Shown: positions 52,430-61,602, numbered from the stretch's first letter. The stretch: DNA of 64,000 bases from ZC4RG19 sp017577565 (GCA_047459075.1 VSCH01000002.1:71335-135334), one strand, 5' to 3'. Notes: generated by a model from the sequence alone, not told the origin. Program-made: numbers and translations.

Positions 52430-53385
52430 CACGCCACCTCCTGGAGCTCGAGCTTCTCGACGGCGCGCAGGCGGGCGGCCTCGGCGCGCGGGTTGGCGGC
52501 GACCTCGGCCGGCGATGGACGCCAGGCGCTGCGGCGGAGCAGCGTGACGGTGGGCCGGACGTCCGGTGGCGGCGGAAGGTGGGACGGCCCCGTCCAGCCG
52601 CCGGTCGCGGCGTGGCGGAACCGCTGCTTGACGATGCGGTCCTCGCCGGAGTGGTAGGCGATCGCCACGCACCGGCCGCCGGGCACGAGCGCGTCGATGG
52701 CGTCGTCCAGGGCACCGGGGAGGACCGCCAGCTCGTCGTTCACGGCGATGCGGATCGCCTGGAAGGTGCGGCGCGCCGGGTGCCCGCCCCGGCGGCGGGC
52801 GGGCGCGGGCACGGCGTCCCGCACGACCTCGGCGAGCTGCGTGGTCGTGGTGATCGGCCGGTGGGCGACGATGGCCCGGGCGATGCGGTCGGCGAACCGC
52901 TCGTCACTGTGGGCGCGGATGAGGCGGGCGAGCTCGGCCTCGTCGGTCTCGTTGACCAGGGTGGCCGCGGTGACCGGCCGGGAGGGGTCCATGCGCATGT
53001 CGAGCGGCCCCTCGGACCGGTAGCTGAAGCCCCGCTCGGGGCGGTCGAGCTGCGGCGAGCTGACGCCCAGGTCGAAGAGCGCGCCGCTCGCGCCCGGCCG
53101 TCCGAGGCCCGGCAGCACCTCGGCGAGGACCTGGCGCAGACGGTCGAAGCGGGTGCGGCGGACGACGACGCGCTCGCCGAAGCGGGCGAGCCGCTCGCTG
53201 GCGGCCGCGATGGCGTCGGGGTCCTGGTCGAGGCCGAGGACCGACAGGTGCGGGTGGGCGTCGAGGAGCGCCTCGGCGTGGCCGCCGCCGCCGAGGGTGG
53301 CGTCGACGACGACGCCCGGGGGCACGGGCGCGAACAGCTCGACGACGAGGTCGACCATCACGGGGCGGTGGTGGAAGCCGCTCAC
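52429..53385 (-). CDS. rsmH: 16S rRNA (cytosine-1402-N4)-methyltransferase
   Basis: SAM-dependent rRNA methyltransferase (MraW) of 318 residues. HHRPVMVDLVVELFAP at the N-terminus, the SAM-binding VVDATLGGGGHAEALL, GALFDLGVSSPQLDRPERGF and C-terminal VAIAYHSGEDRIVKQRFR are diagnostic. The GTG at 53385 overlaps the mraZ stop as GTGA. It is the second gene of the dcw operon, as in most bacteria. Confidence 0.96.
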   Translation of the reverse strand: MSGFHHRPVMVDLVVELFAPVPPGVVVDATLGGGGHAEALLDAHPHLSVLGLDQDPDAIAAASERLARFGERVVVRRTRFDRLRQVLAEVLPGLGRPGASGALFDLGVSSPQLDRPERGFSYRSEGPLDMRMDPSRPVTAATLVNETDEAELARLIRAHSDERFADRIARAIVAHRPITTTTQLAEVVRDAVPAPARRRGGHPARRTFQAIRIAVNDELAVLPGALDDAIDALVPGGRCVAIAYHSGEDRIVKQRFRHAATGGWTGPSHLPPPPDVRPTVTLLRRSAWRPSPAEVAANPRAEAARLRAVEKLELQEVA

Positions 53386-53909
53386 AGCTTCAGGTCCCTC
53401 GCCGCCTGGCGGAGGGCCGCGTCGGGCCCCTCCTCGATCGCCTCCATGCGCCGCTCCCAGCGGTGGCGCGCCCAGATGCCGAGCCGCTGGCGCGCGCCGA
53501 CGACGAGCACCGGACCGGAGAGGTCGGCGAACTCCCGCAGCGTCCGGTGCACGACGACGCGGCCCTGGGCGTCGGGCTGGACCGGGAAGGTGGCGGCGAC
53601 GAAGGCGTCGAAGGCCTCGGACGACACCAGCCCGAGGGCGACGCCCTCCTCCCACCTGGCGAACACGGCGTCGATCTGGTCGTCCGGCCACAGCCCGAGG
53701 CAGCCGTCGAGCGGGCCGATGTAGGCCCCGGCCGCCAGCCGGGGCCGGAAGGCCGCCGGGAGCACGAGCCGGTTCTTGTCGTCGACCGAGTGCTCGTAGG
53801 TGCCGGTGAAGAAGCGGGGCCCCGCGGCGCGCGCAGTGGTCGCGACCGCGCTCTCTGCGGTCGTGGCGGCGTCCCCAGGGGCGCCCTCTGCTGCTCCACC
53901 GCGCTCCAC
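53382..53909 (-). CDS. mraZ: Transcriptional regulator MraZ
   Basis: AbrB-like DNA-binding repressor of the dcw operon, 175 residues. The two MraZ repeats start at FTGTYEHSVDDKNRLVLPAAF and at FPVQPDAQGRVVVHRTLREFA. A 33-residue Ala/Thr-rich N-terminal extension (VERGGAAEGAPGDAATTAES) is unusual, since most MraZ begin at the FxGxY strand. I choose GTG 53909, because TACCGT lies 8 nt upstream. Further upstream starts would translate through the MraZ box. Confidence 0.9.
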   Translation of the reverse strand: MERGGAAEGAPGDAATTAESAVATTARAAGPRFFTGTYEHSVDDKNRLVLPAAFRPRLAAGAYIGPLDGCLGLWPDDQIDAVFARWEEGVALGLVSSEAFDAFVAATFPVQPDAQGRVVVHRTLREFADLSGPVLVVGARQRLGIWARHRWERRMEAIEEGPDAALRQAARDLKL

Positions 53910-53917
53910 TTCGTGGG

Positions 53918-53946
53918 ACGGTACCCCACCACCCCCCACCCCACAA
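53918..53946 (-). promoter_or_regulatory. mra promoter with MraZ-box-like GTGG repeats
   Basis: On the minus strand a run of GTGGG-type repeats (53946-53924) directly precedes TACCGT (53923-53918), which lies 8 nt before the mraZ GTG. MraZ binds clusters of GTGG(G/A)-type repeats upstream of its own gene in other bacteria, so this is a likely autoregulatory site. Two of the repeats are 10 bp apart, one helical turn. Confidence 0.6.
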
Positions 53947-54044
53947 GGCATCTGCCCACGCCGCGCCCCCGCGTGGCCGCGCCGGGTCACGCCCGCCACC
54001 GGGGCGCGCGCCGGGGCGACGGCCCCCGCGGGCGGCGGCCGGCC

Positions 54045-54719
54045 TCAGGCCGGGAGGTGGCGGAGGACGGCCTCGACGACCTCGTCCGGCGGCCGTCCCA
54101 CCCCGACCGTGGCGTCGGCGAGCGCCCGGCGCCCCTCGTCGCCCAGCCCGAGCAGCTCGACGACCGGCTCGGGGTCCCAGCGGCTGTAGGCGGCGCACTG
54201 GAAGCGGGCGGCCGCCCGGGTGCGGCGCTGGCTGATCCCCACGATCTTCCGGCCGTCGGGCGTCGTCACCTCGCCGGCCCCCACGGTGCCGAAGCAGACG
54301 AGCCGCCCCAGCGGCCCGCACGCCATCGCCCCGTCGTGGACGACGGCCGGGCCCACCCCCAGGTCCGCCAGCGCCCGCTGCCACGCCTGCCCGACCCAGC
54401 GGGCGGCCCGGCCGACGTCGTCGTCCCACAGCGGGTCGCCGGCCGGCAGGACGACGTCGACCCACGCCGTCGTGGCCGGGTCGACGTAGACGACACCGCC
54501 GCCCGACCGGCGGCGCACGACCGCCACGCCGGTCCGGGCCGCCGCGGCGGCGTCGACGAGGTCGTCGCCCTGGGTCGAGCCCAGCACCAGCGCCGGCGCC
54601 GTGGCCTCCAGCACCCACACGGCCCGGTGCGGGGCCGCGGGGATCGGCTCGGCGTGGAGGTCGCCCGCCGGCCCCCGCAGCCGGCGGAGCGCCCAGCCCC
54701 CGGGCAGCGTCGTCGTCAT
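54045..54719 (-). CDS. Lipoate/biotin-protein ligase family protein
   Basis: A 224-residue protein of the LplA/LipB/BirA catalytic fold. VVRRRSGGGVVYVDPATTAWV is the acyl-binding signature. DGRKIVGISQRRTRAAARFQ contains the Lys that contacts lipoyl-AMP in this family. The function may be lipoate-protein ligase, octanoyltransferase (LipM-like) or amidotransferase; these cannot be separated by eye. The ATG at 54719 (MTTTLPGGW) is preferred over an upstream start at 54734. The gene is 49 bp downstream of the HNH gene on the same strand. Confidence 0.78.
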   Translation of the reverse strand: MTTTLPGGWALRRLRGPAGDLHAEPIPAAPHRAVWVLEATAPALVLGSTQGDDLVDAAAAARTGVAVVRRRSGGGVVYVDPATTAWVDVVLPAGDPLWDDDVGRAARWVGQAWQRALADLGVGPAVVHDGAMACGPLGRLVCFGTVGAGEVTTPDGRKIVGISQRRTRAAARFQCAAYSRWDPEPVVELLGLGDEGRRALADATVGVGRPPDEVVEAVLRHLPA

Positions 54720-54768
54720 CGACCGCCCCGCCACCAGCCGCCGGCACGGCGCCCGGCCGACGGGACGG

Positions 54769-55266
54769 TCACGCGGCGAGCTGCAGGTAGGGCGTCCACG
54801 TCTCGGGCACCGAGCCGACCGCCAGGGTGAGCCAGCTCAGCCCGGTCGGCTCGGTCGGTTGCCGCAGCAGCCGCATCGAGGTCTCCTCGAGCAGCCGGTC
54901 CCGCTTGCGCACGTTGCACGGGCGGCACGCGGCGACGACGTTGTCCCAGGTGTGCCGGCCGCCGCGGCTGCGCGGCACGACGTGGTCGATGCTCTCGGCC
55001 GGGGCGCCGCAGTACTGGCACCGGTGGCCGTCGCGGGCGAAGACGGCCCGTCGGTTGAGCGGCGTGCGCCACCGGTAGGGGACGCGCACGTAGCGGCGCA
55101 GCCGCACGACCGAGGGCACGGCCACGACCAGGTGGGCCGAGCGCATGACCGCGTCGCTGGCGTGCAGCATCTCGGCGGTCTCGCACAGCACGAGCACGAC
55201 CGCCCTGCGGTCGCTCACCACGCAGAGCGGCTCGAACGTCGCGTTGAGCACGAGCGCCCGGCTCAT
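54769..55266 (-). CDS. HNH endonuclease-family protein
   Basis: A 165-residue protein of the actinobacterial stand-alone HNH group that begins MSRALVLNATFEPLCVVSDRRAV. The zinc/HNH core is CQYCGAPAESIDHVVPRS, RGGRHTWDNVVAACRPCNVRK, with two Cys pairs and the catalytic His. The family is widespread and mostly chromosomal; its target is unknown, and it is not part of a restriction system here. The ATG at 55266 follows TACCGT by 8 nt. Confidence 0.9.
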   Translation of the reverse strand: MSRALVLNATFEPLCVVSDRRAVVLVLCETAEMLHASDAVMRSAHLVVAVPSVVRLRRYVRVPYRWRTPLNRRAVFARDGHRCQYCGAPAESIDHVVPRSRGGRHTWDNVVAACRPCNVRKRDRLLEETSMRLLRQPTEPTGLSWLTLAVGSVPETWTPYLQLAA

Positions 55267-55349
55267 CGCCGGAAACGGTACAAGCGGACGGCCGGTTTCC
55301 GCTGGCCGTTCCGCCGCTCGGCCCGCCCGTGGGCTCGCGCCCGGGCCGG

Positions 55350-55691
55350 TCAGCCGCCCGCCGGCAGGCGCCGCAGCGCCCGGCACCAGCGCAGCCAGGT
55401 CACGAGGTCCTCGGCCGCCGGTGGGCCCTCCCCCGCCCCGCCGTAGGCCGTCTGCAGGCGGAAGCGCAGGTAGGCGGGATCCGGCAGCGGCAGGAACGGG
55501 CGGCGGCGCCACCACCCGGGCGCGGCGAGCCGCAGCGCCTGGCGGGCCGCGGTGGGCCACAGCGACGGGTGGCGGGCCACGGCCCGGGCCGCGGCCGCGA
55601 ACCACCGGCGGCCCTCGGCGGCCGCGGCGCCGGTCGCCGGCCCACCGGGCCGGTCGTCGGGGCTCGGGCGGCGGGCGTCCCCGTCGTGCAT
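55350..55691 (-). CDS. Hypothetical protein (113 aa)
   Basis: A small basic protein with a disordered N-terminus (MHDGDARRPSPDDRPGGPAT). A conserved-looking helical part follows, rich in Trp and Arg: RHPSLWPTAARQALRLAAPG, WWRRRPFLPLPDPAYLRFRL, then WLRWCRALRRL. No membrane helix is clear. The spacing of aromatic and basic residues suggests a folded, perhaps nucleic-acid- or membrane-surface-binding protein, but I do not know the function. The ATG at 55691 follows TAGCGT by 8 nt, which supports expression. Confidence 0.7.
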   Translation of the reverse strand: MHDGDARRPSPDDRPGGPATGAAAAEGRRWFAAAARAVARHPSLWPTAARQALRLAAPGWWRRRPFLPLPDPAYLRFRLQTAYGGAGEGPPAAEDLVTWLRWCRALRRLPAGG

Positions 55692-55716
55692 CGGCACGCA
55701 CGCTAGCGACGGCGGC

Positions 55717-56595
55717 TCAGGCCACGCCCAGGTCCCGGCCCTCGCCCCGCCACCCCACCGCCGCCGCCCCGACCAGCGGCCCGGCGTCCCCGAGGCCGGC
55801 CGGCACGATGCGGGCGCCGCGGGCGAACGAGAGGCGGGCGCGTGCCTCGAGCTCGGCCTGGGCGGCGGCGAAGAACGTCTCGCCGTAGCCGAGCGCCACC
55901 GATCCGGCCACCACGGCGAGGCGGAGGTCGAGCAGGCTGACGACCGAGGCGACCGCCCGCCCGACGAGCGTCCCGGTGCGTCGCCGCACCTCCTCGCCCG
56001 CCTCCGCCGGGTCGGCCCCGGTCGCCGCCCGGATGCCGGTGCCCGACGCCTCGGCCTCCAGGCAACCGCGGGCCCCGCAGCCGCACGGCCGGCCGTCCGG
56101 CTCGACGATCACGTGGCCGACGTGCCCGGCGTTGCCCGCCGCCCCGTCGAGGAGCCGGCCGTCGAGGACGATGCCGCCGCCGACGCCCGTCGAGACGACC
56201 ATGGCGATGTAGTCGCGCGCGCCGCGGGCGGCGCCCCGCCACCCCTCGCCCAGCGCCAGCGCCTTGGCGTCGTTGTCGACGTGGACCGGCAGGCCGGTCA
56301 GCTCGGCCAGCCGGGCCCGCAGGGGGAAGTCGCGCCAGGCCGGGATGTTGAGCGGCGACACGGCCGTCCCGCCCGGGCGCATCGGGCCGCCGCAGCCCAC
56401 GCCGACCACGACCTCGTCACCCCGCCGGGCCGCGTCCACCAGCTCGGCGAGGCGGCCCCACAGGTCCTCGGCCGATCCCCGGGCGGGCGTCGGCGCCACC
56501 GACCGGTCGAGGACCCGCCCCTCGGCGTCGACGCGGCCCACCGCCAGCTTCGTGCCCCCGATGTCGACGGCGAGCGCGATGTCTGCACGCTGCAC
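55717..56595 (-). CDS. ROK-family sugar kinase (glucokinase-like)
   Basis: A 292-residue ROK kinase. The ATP phosphate loop is AVDIGGTKLAVGRVD, the sugar-binding HVDNDAKALALGE contains the catalytic Asp, and MVVSTGVGGGIVLDG follows. GHVIVEPDGRPCGCGARGCLEAEAS gives the ROK zinc motif, with its His and Cys ligands. Glucose or N-acetylglucosamine/ManNAc are likely substrates. No DNA-binding domain is fused, so it is an enzyme rather than a NagC-type repressor. The GTG at 56595 follows TAGCGT by 9 nt. It is divergent from the MoxR operon. Confidence 0.88.
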   Translation of the reverse strand: MQRADIALAVDIGGTKLAVGRVDAEGRVLDRSVAPTPARGSAEDLWGRLAELVDAARRGDEVVVGVGCGGPMRPGGTAVSPLNIPAWRDFPLRARLAELTGLPVHVDNDAKALALGEGWRGAARGARDYIAMVVSTGVGGGIVLDGRLLDGAAGNAGHVGHVIVEPDGRPCGCGARGCLEAEASGTGIRAATGADPAEAGEEVRRRTGTLVGRAVASVVSLLDLRLAVVAGSVALGYGETFFAAAQAELEARARLSFARGARIVPAGLGDAGPLVGAAAVGWRGEGRDLGVA

Positions 56596-56691
56596 GGTCG
56601 TGGCACGCTACTCGGGAGGCGCGGGGCGGCTCGCCTCCCGCAGGGCGTAACCTGGCCTGGCCCCGCCCACGCGACGGAGGAGACCGAGGCT

Positions 56692-57666
56692 GTGGCCAGC
56701 ATCGAGACGGCGGCACCACGGGGGACGACGTTCTCCGAGACCTTCGACCGCATCGTCGCCAACGTCGAGCGCGTCATCCAGGGCAAGCGGGAGGTCATCG
56801 AGCTGATGCTCCTCTGCCTGGTCTCCGACGGGCACCTGCTGCTCGAGGACGTGCCGGGCGTCGGCAAGACCAACCTCGCCAAGTCGCTCGCCACCTCGAT
56901 CGAGTGCAGCTTCGGCCGCGTCCAGTTCACGCCCGACCTGCTGCCGTCCGACGTCGTCGGCCTCACCGTCTGGAACCGGGGCGCCAGCACCTTCGAGTTC
57001 CGGCCCGGGCCGATCTTCAACAACATCGTCCTCGCCGACGAGATCAACCGGGCCTCGCCCAAGACGCAGGCGGCGCTGCTCGAGGCGATGGCCGAGGGGC
57101 AGGTCACCGTCGACGGCTCGACCTACCCGCTGGCGCCGCCGTTCATGGTCATCGCCACGCAGAACCCCATCGAGCACGAGGGGACCTACCCGCTGCCGGA
57201 GTCGCAGCTCGACCGCTTCCTCATGCGGGTGTCGGTCGGCTACCCCTCGCCCGACGCCGAGCTGGAGATCCTCGACACCCACGGCGACCACGACCCGCTG
57301 CGGGAGATCCGACCGGTCGTCACCCAGGCCGACGTCCAGCGCATGTCGGCCGCCAGCCGCAAGGTCCACGTGGCGCCGAGCCTGAAGGCGTACCTCGTCG
57401 AGCTCGCCCAGGCCACCCGGCGCAGCACCCACCTCGCCCTCGGCATCTCGCCCCGGGCCACCCTCGCGCTCCAGCGCGTGGCCCGGGCCCGGGCGGCCTC
57501 GCAGGGGCGGGGCTACGTCGTGCCCGACGACATCAAGGCGCTGGCCGTCCCGGTGCTCGCCCACCGCCTCGTCGTCACGCCCGAGGCCCAGCTGCAGGGC
57601 GTCACCGCGGCCGACGTGCTGGCCGAGGTGCTGCGGGCGGTGCCGGTGCCGACGGGAGCCCGCTGA
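56692..57666 (+). CDS. MoxR-family AAA+ ATPase
   Basis: A 324-residue AAA+ ATPase that is thought to act as a chaperone or assembly factor. Walker A is EDVPGVGKTNLAKSLA and Walker B is NNIVLADEINRASPKTQAAL. The sensor-1 segment MVIATQNPIEHEGTYPLPES and LGISPRATLALQRVARARA complete the family. The GTG at 56692 has GGAGGAG about 10 nt upstream. A TAACCT -10 (56648-56653) implies a leader of about 30 nt. It heads a MoxR-DUF58-transglutaminase operon, a common partnership of unknown output. Confidence 0.92.
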   Translation: MASIETAAPRGTTFSETFDRIVANVERVIQGKREVIELMLLCLVSDGHLLLEDVPGVGKTNLAKSLATSIECSFGRVQFTPDLLPSDVVGLTVWNRGASTFEFRPGPIFNNIVLADEINRASPKTQAALLEAMAEGQVTVDGSTYPLAPPFMVIATQNPIEHEGTYPLPESQLDRFLMRVSVGYPSPDAELEILDTHGDHDPLREIRPVVTQADVQRMSAASRKVHVAPSLKAYLVELAQATRRSTHLALGISPRATLALQRVARARAASQGRGYVVPDDIKALAVPVLAHRLVVTPEAQLQGVTAADVLAEVLRAVPVPTGAR

Positions 57667-57697
57667 TGGCCGTGCCGGACGCGGGGCGAGCCGGGAG

Positions 57698-58888
57698 ATG
57701 CTGACCCGACAGGGCTGGCTGTGCCTCTGGGCGGGCCTGGCGATGATCGCCGTCGCCCGCCTGCTCGGGATCGGGGAGCTCTACGTCTTCGGCGCCGTCG
57801 CGCTGGGCCTCGTCGTCGTCGCCCTGCTCTACGTGCGCCTGGTCAGGCTCGACCTGCGGGTGCACCGCGTCGTGCACCCGTCCCGCGTCCACGTCGGCCA
57901 GGCCAGCCGGGTCGAGGTCCGCATCCGCAACCTGCGGCGCACCGACACGCCGGTGCTGCGGCTGCGCGACCCGGTGTCGGGCACCACCGGCGCGGAGCTG
58001 CTCGTCCCGCCGCTCGACCAGGGGGCGGCCACGTCGGCCACCTACCGCCTGCCGACCGACCGCCGGGGCATCGTGGCCGTCGGCCCGCTGCGGGTCGTCG
58101 TCGGCGACCCGTTCGGCCTGGCGCAGGCGGGCGTGGAGGCGGCGCCCCGGGTCGAGCTCACCGTCCTGCCCCGGGTCGAGCCCGTCCGGCCCGTGCCCTA
58201 CACCTCCGGCAACGACCCGCTCGCCGGCGTGCTGCACCCCACGGCCCTCGGGCGGTCGGGCGACGACTTCTACGCCCTGCGGCCCTACGTCGTGGGCGAC
58301 GACCTCCGGCGCATCCACTGGCCCTCGACCGCCCGCCACGACGAGCTGCTCGTCCGCCAGCAGGAGCAGCCGTGGCAGGGCCGCACGACGGTGCTGCTCG
58401 ACGTGCGGCGCGCCGCCCACGACGCCGACTCCTTCGAGGCGGCGGTGTCGGCGGCCGCCAGCATCGTCGCCGCCAACGGCGCCCAGCGCGACCTGGTGCG
58501 GCTGGTGACGACCGACGGCGCCGACTCGGGCTTCGGCAGCGGCGGCACCCACGTGCAGGCGCTGCTCGAGCACCTCGCGGTCGTCGACACGAGCGGCAGC
58601 GCCAGCCTGCGGACGATGCTCGACCTGCTGCGCCGCGACGGCCAGGGGGCGCTGGTCGTCGTGGTCGGCCGCACCGCCCAGGACGACCTCCGGGCCGCGG
58701 CCCGCCTCCGCCAGCGCTTCGGACTGGTGACGGTCGTCCAGGTGACCGACGACGCAGGGGCACCGGGCGCGCCGGCGGCGTCCGCGACGCTCGTGCGGGT
58801 CACGCCCTCGTCGCCGTTCGCGCCGGCCTGGGACCGGGCCATGCGCGCCGCGAGCAGCCGGCGCGCCCGGGCGGGGGTGGGCACGTGA
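57698..58888 (+). CDS. DUF58 domain protein
   Basis: A 396-residue protein with two N-terminal membrane helices (WLCLWAGLAMIAVARLLG; LYVFGAVALGLVVVALLYV), an immunoglobulin-like region and the DUF58 segment FYALRPYVVGDDLRRIHWPS, STARHDELLVRQQE. The C-terminal half looks like a von Willebrand factor A fold, with TTVLLDVRRAAHDADSFEAA. MoxR ATPases typically remodel such partners. The ATG at 57698 has GGGAG directly upstream. The stop overlaps the transglutaminase start as GTGA. Confidence 0.9.
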   Translation: MLTRQGWLCLWAGLAMIAVARLLGIGELYVFGAVALGLVVVALLYVRLVRLDLRVHRVVHPSRVHVGQASRVEVRIRNLRRTDTPVLRLRDPVSGTTGAELLVPPLDQGAATSATYRLPTDRRGIVAVGPLRVVVGDPFGLAQAGVEAAPRVELTVLPRVEPVRPVPYTSGNDPLAGVLHPTALGRSGDDFYALRPYVVGDDLRRIHWPSTARHDELLVRQQEQPWQGRTTVLLDVRRAAHDADSFEAAVSAAASIVAANGAQRDLVRLVTTDGADSGFGSGGTHVQALLEHLAVVDTSGSASLRTMLDLLRRDGQGALVVVVGRTAQDDLRAAARLRQRFGLVTVVQVTDDAGAPGAPAASATLVRVTPSSPFAPAWDRAMRAASSRRARAGVGT

Positions 58889-61206
58889 CGCGGGGCCGTC
58901 CCTTCCTGCTGGCGCCCGAGGTGTCGCTCGCCCTCGTGTCGCTGGCCGCCATCGTCGGCATGCACCGGCTGTTCGTCGACGGCTCGTACCGGGCGCCGCT
59001 CGTCGTCCAGGCGGTCGCCGCCCACCTGACGGTCGCCCTCCTGCGCCGGGCCGGCGTCCGGCTCGTCCCCGCCGCCCTGGTCACCGCCGCGGCCGGCATC
59101 ACGCTCATCACCTGGGCCCGGTTCCCGGAGACGACGACCTGGCTGCTGCCGACGGGCGAGACGTTCGGCCAGCTGGGCGCCGACCTGCGCCACTCCTGGG
59201 ACCTGTTCGGCGAGGTGCGGGCGCCGGCCCCGGTCGAGAACGGCTTCGTCGCCGCGGCGGCGATCGCGCTGTGGGTCGTCGCCTTCCTGGCCGACTGGGG
59301 CGCGTTCCGGCTGTCGGCGACCGTCGAGGCGCTGCTGCCCGCCGCCACGGTCTTCGTCTTCGCGGCGGCGCTCGGGGGCGACGGCAGCCCGGTCGGCAGC
59401 GCCGCGCTGTTCGCCGGCGCCTCGCTCGTCTTCGTCCTGCTGCACCGCACCGCCAACCAGGAGCGCACCTCCCGGTGGGCGGGCGAGCGGCAGGCCCGGG
59501 GCCGGCGCTCGCTCGTCGCCACCGGCGTCGGGATCGTGAGCGCGGCCCTGGTGCTCGGGACCGTCGCCGGGCCCAACCTGCCGGGCGCCGACTCCGACGC
59601 CGTCGTCGCCTGGCGGGAGCTGCGGCGCGACGAGCCCACCCGGGTGGTGCTCAGCCCGATGGTGTCGCTGCAGACGAGCCTGGTCGACCAGGCCAACGTC
59701 GAGGTGTTCACCGTCCGGGCCGAGCGGGGCGCCTACTGGCGGCTGACCTCGCTCGACCAGTTCGACGGGGAGATCTGGCGGTCGTCCTACAGCACCGACG
59801 ACGCCCGCGGCGAGCTGCCGCGCCGCTACGAGCCGGCGACCGAGCGGGTCACCGTGACCCAGGAGTTCACCATCGAGGCGCTCAACTCGGTCTGGCTGCC
59901 GGCCGCCTACCAGCCGGTGGCCCACGACCCGGGCGACGGGCAGCCCGCGGTCTACGACGAGCGGTCGAGCACGCTCATGGTCGCCCGCGACGTCCCGACC
60001 TCGGACGGCTACTCCTACACGGTGACCTCCCAGCTGCCGGTCTTCGACGCCGAGGCGCTCCGGCGGGCGTCGCCCAGGATCCCCGACGAGATCGCGGCGA
60101 CCTACCTGCAGCTCCCGCCCGACTTCCCCGAGCGGGTCACCAACCTGGCCCAGCAGATCACGGCCGGCGCGCCGACGGCGTACGACAAGGCGATCGCCCT
60201 GCAGAACCACCTCCGCAGCTTCACCTACGACGACCGGGTCGGCCCCGGCCACAGCCAGAACGCGCTCGAGACGTTCCTCTTCGGCACCCGGCGCGGCTAC
60301 TGCGAGCAGTTCGCCGCCGCGTTCGCCGCCATGGCCCGCGCCGTCGGGCTGCCCGCCCGGGTGGCGGTCGGCTTCACCAAGGGCGTCCAGGACCCGAACG
60401 ACCCGACGCTCTACCGGGTCCGGGGCGTGCACGCGCACGCGTGGGCCGAGGTGTTCCTCGGCGAGTACGGCTGGGTGACCTTCGACCCCACCCCGGGCCG
60501 GGCGCCGGTGGGCGCCGAGCGCTACCTCGGCGTGCCGGAGCAGCAGGACACGAGCGCAGGGGGCGCGCCGCCGTCCGACGAGCCGCTCGAGGGCGCCACC
60601 GACGCCGCCGGGGACGCCGGCGACGTCGCCGCCGCCGGCACCGACCGGCCCGACCCCGAGGCCGCGCTGGGCGACCCGACCGGCCCCACCGGCGCGGGCG
60701 CGGGCGACGAGCACCCGCTGGTGTCCGGACCGATCCGGCGGTTCGCCGCCGCCGTCGGCGTGGCCGCGGCCGCGTACGCCGTCCTCGTGCCCCTCGCCCA
60801 GCTCGTCCGGCGCGCGGTGCGCCGCCGGCGGGCGCGCTCCCCCGCGGCGCGGGTCGCGCTGCAGTGGCGCACGGCGACCGAGGCGGCCGGCAAGGCCGGC
60901 GTGGCGCTGCCGGCGTCGCTCACCATCGCCGAGGCCGCCCAGCGGATCGCCGGCGCCCTGCCGGACGCCCGCCCCGCGGTGCTCGCCCTGGCCCGCACCA
61001 TGGAGACGCTCGTCTACGCCGAGGTGGCGCCGGACGACGACCAGGTGGCGGCGGCCACCCGGTGGCGGCGCGAGGTCGTGGCCGCGACCCGGGCCGAGCG
61101 GCCGTGGCACCGCCGCCTGCTCGAGTGGTTCGACGTGCGGGAGCTGGTGGGCCGGCGGCGGATGCGCGTCGTGCAGGGCGACGCGGTGGCCGTGCCGACG
61201 GCCTGA
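58885..61206 (+). CDS. Transglutaminase-like membrane protein
   Basis: A 773-residue protein. Six or so N-terminal membrane helices (to about residue 225) are followed by an extracellular papain-like transglutaminase core. The core has Cys in TRRGYCEQFAAAFAAMARAVG, His in GVHAHAWAEVFLGEYG and Asp in VTFDPTPGRAP. An acidic Asp/Gly/Ala-rich linker comes next, then a last membrane helix (FAAAVGVAAAAYAVLVPLAQ) and a DUF4129-like cytoplasmic tail. It may crosslink or cleave cell-surface protein or peptidoglycan. The GTG at 58885 overlaps the DUF58 stop. Confidence 0.9.
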   Translation: MTRGRPFLLAPEVSLALVSLAAIVGMHRLFVDGSYRAPLVVQAVAAHLTVALLRRAGVRLVPAALVTAAAGITLITWARFPETTTWLLPTGETFGQLGADLRHSWDLFGEVRAPAPVENGFVAAAAIALWVVAFLADWGAFRLSATVEALLPAATVFVFAAALGGDGSPVGSAALFAGASLVFVLLHRTANQERTSRWAGERQARGRRSLVATGVGIVSAALVLGTVAGPNLPGADSDAVVAWRELRRDEPTRVVLSPMVSLQTSLVDQANVEVFTVRAERGAYWRLTSLDQFDGEIWRSSYSTDDARGELPRRYEPATERVTVTQEFTIEALNSVWLPAAYQPVAHDPGDGQPAVYDERSSTLMVARDVPTSDGYSYTVTSQLPVFDAEALRRASPRIPDEIAATYLQLPPDFPERVTNLAQQITAGAPTAYDKAIALQNHLRSFTYDDRVGPGHSQNALETFLFGTRRGYCEQFAAAFAAMARAVGLPARVAVGFTKGVQDPNDPTLYRVRGVHAHAWAEVFLGEYGWVTFDPTPGRAPVGAERYLGVPEQQDTSAGGAPPSDEPLEGATDAAGDAGDVAAAGTDRPDPEAALGDPTGPTGAGAGDEHPLVSGPIRRFAAAVGVAAAAYAVLVPLAQLVRRAVRRRRARSPAARVALQWRTATEAAGKAGVALPASLTIAEAAQRIAGALPDARPAVLALARTMETLVYAEVAPDDDQVAAATRWRREVVAATRAERPWHRRLLEWFDVRELVGRRRMRVVQGDAVAVPTA

Positions 61207-61209
61207 GCG

Positions 61210-61602
61210 CTACTCGCCGTCGTCCTCGGGCTCGTCGCGCTTGAACCGCTCGCGCACCCGGCGCCCGGCGCCGCCGAGCGCGTCGCGCAGGCCGTTGGCC
61301 CGCACCGAGCGCGTGAGCTCGTCGAGGCCCGCCTTGCCCAGCTTGCGCAGGTTGCGCTCGAACACGAGGGCGCAGGCGAGCATGAGCAGGAAGCCGGCGA
61401 AGGACAGCAGGTACGAGGTCGAGAGGCAGGCGACGAGGAAGACCGCGCCGGCGACGAACCCGACGACCGCCCACTTCATCCGGCGGACGGTGTGGCGGTA
61501 CAGCGTGGTCTCGCTGACCTCCCGCGCGAACGAGGGATCGTCCTCGTAGAACCGCTGGGCGATCTCCTGGAGGATGCGTTCCTCGTCCTCGGAAAGCGGC
61601 AC
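61210..61602 (-). CDS. DUF3040 membrane protein
   Basis: A 130-residue protein of an actinobacterial family of unknown function. The N-terminal VPLSEDEERILQEIAQRFYE and DDPSFAREV define DUF3040. Two membrane helices (WAVVGFVAGAVFLVACLST, LLSFAGFLLMLACALVF) are followed by a basic/acidic tail. It often lies close to dcw or dinB genes in actinobacteria, as here next to dinB. The GTG at 61602 has AAGGGG 5 nt upstream, within an inverted repeat (61611-61617 with 61638-61644) that could hide part of the site. Confidence 0.88.
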   Translation of the reverse strand: MPLSEDEERILQEIAQRFYEDDPSFAREVSETTLYRHTVRRMKWAVVGFVAGAVFLVACLSTSYLLSFAGFLLMLACALVFERNLRKLGKAGLDELTRSVRANGLRDALGGAGRRVRERFKRDEPEDDGE

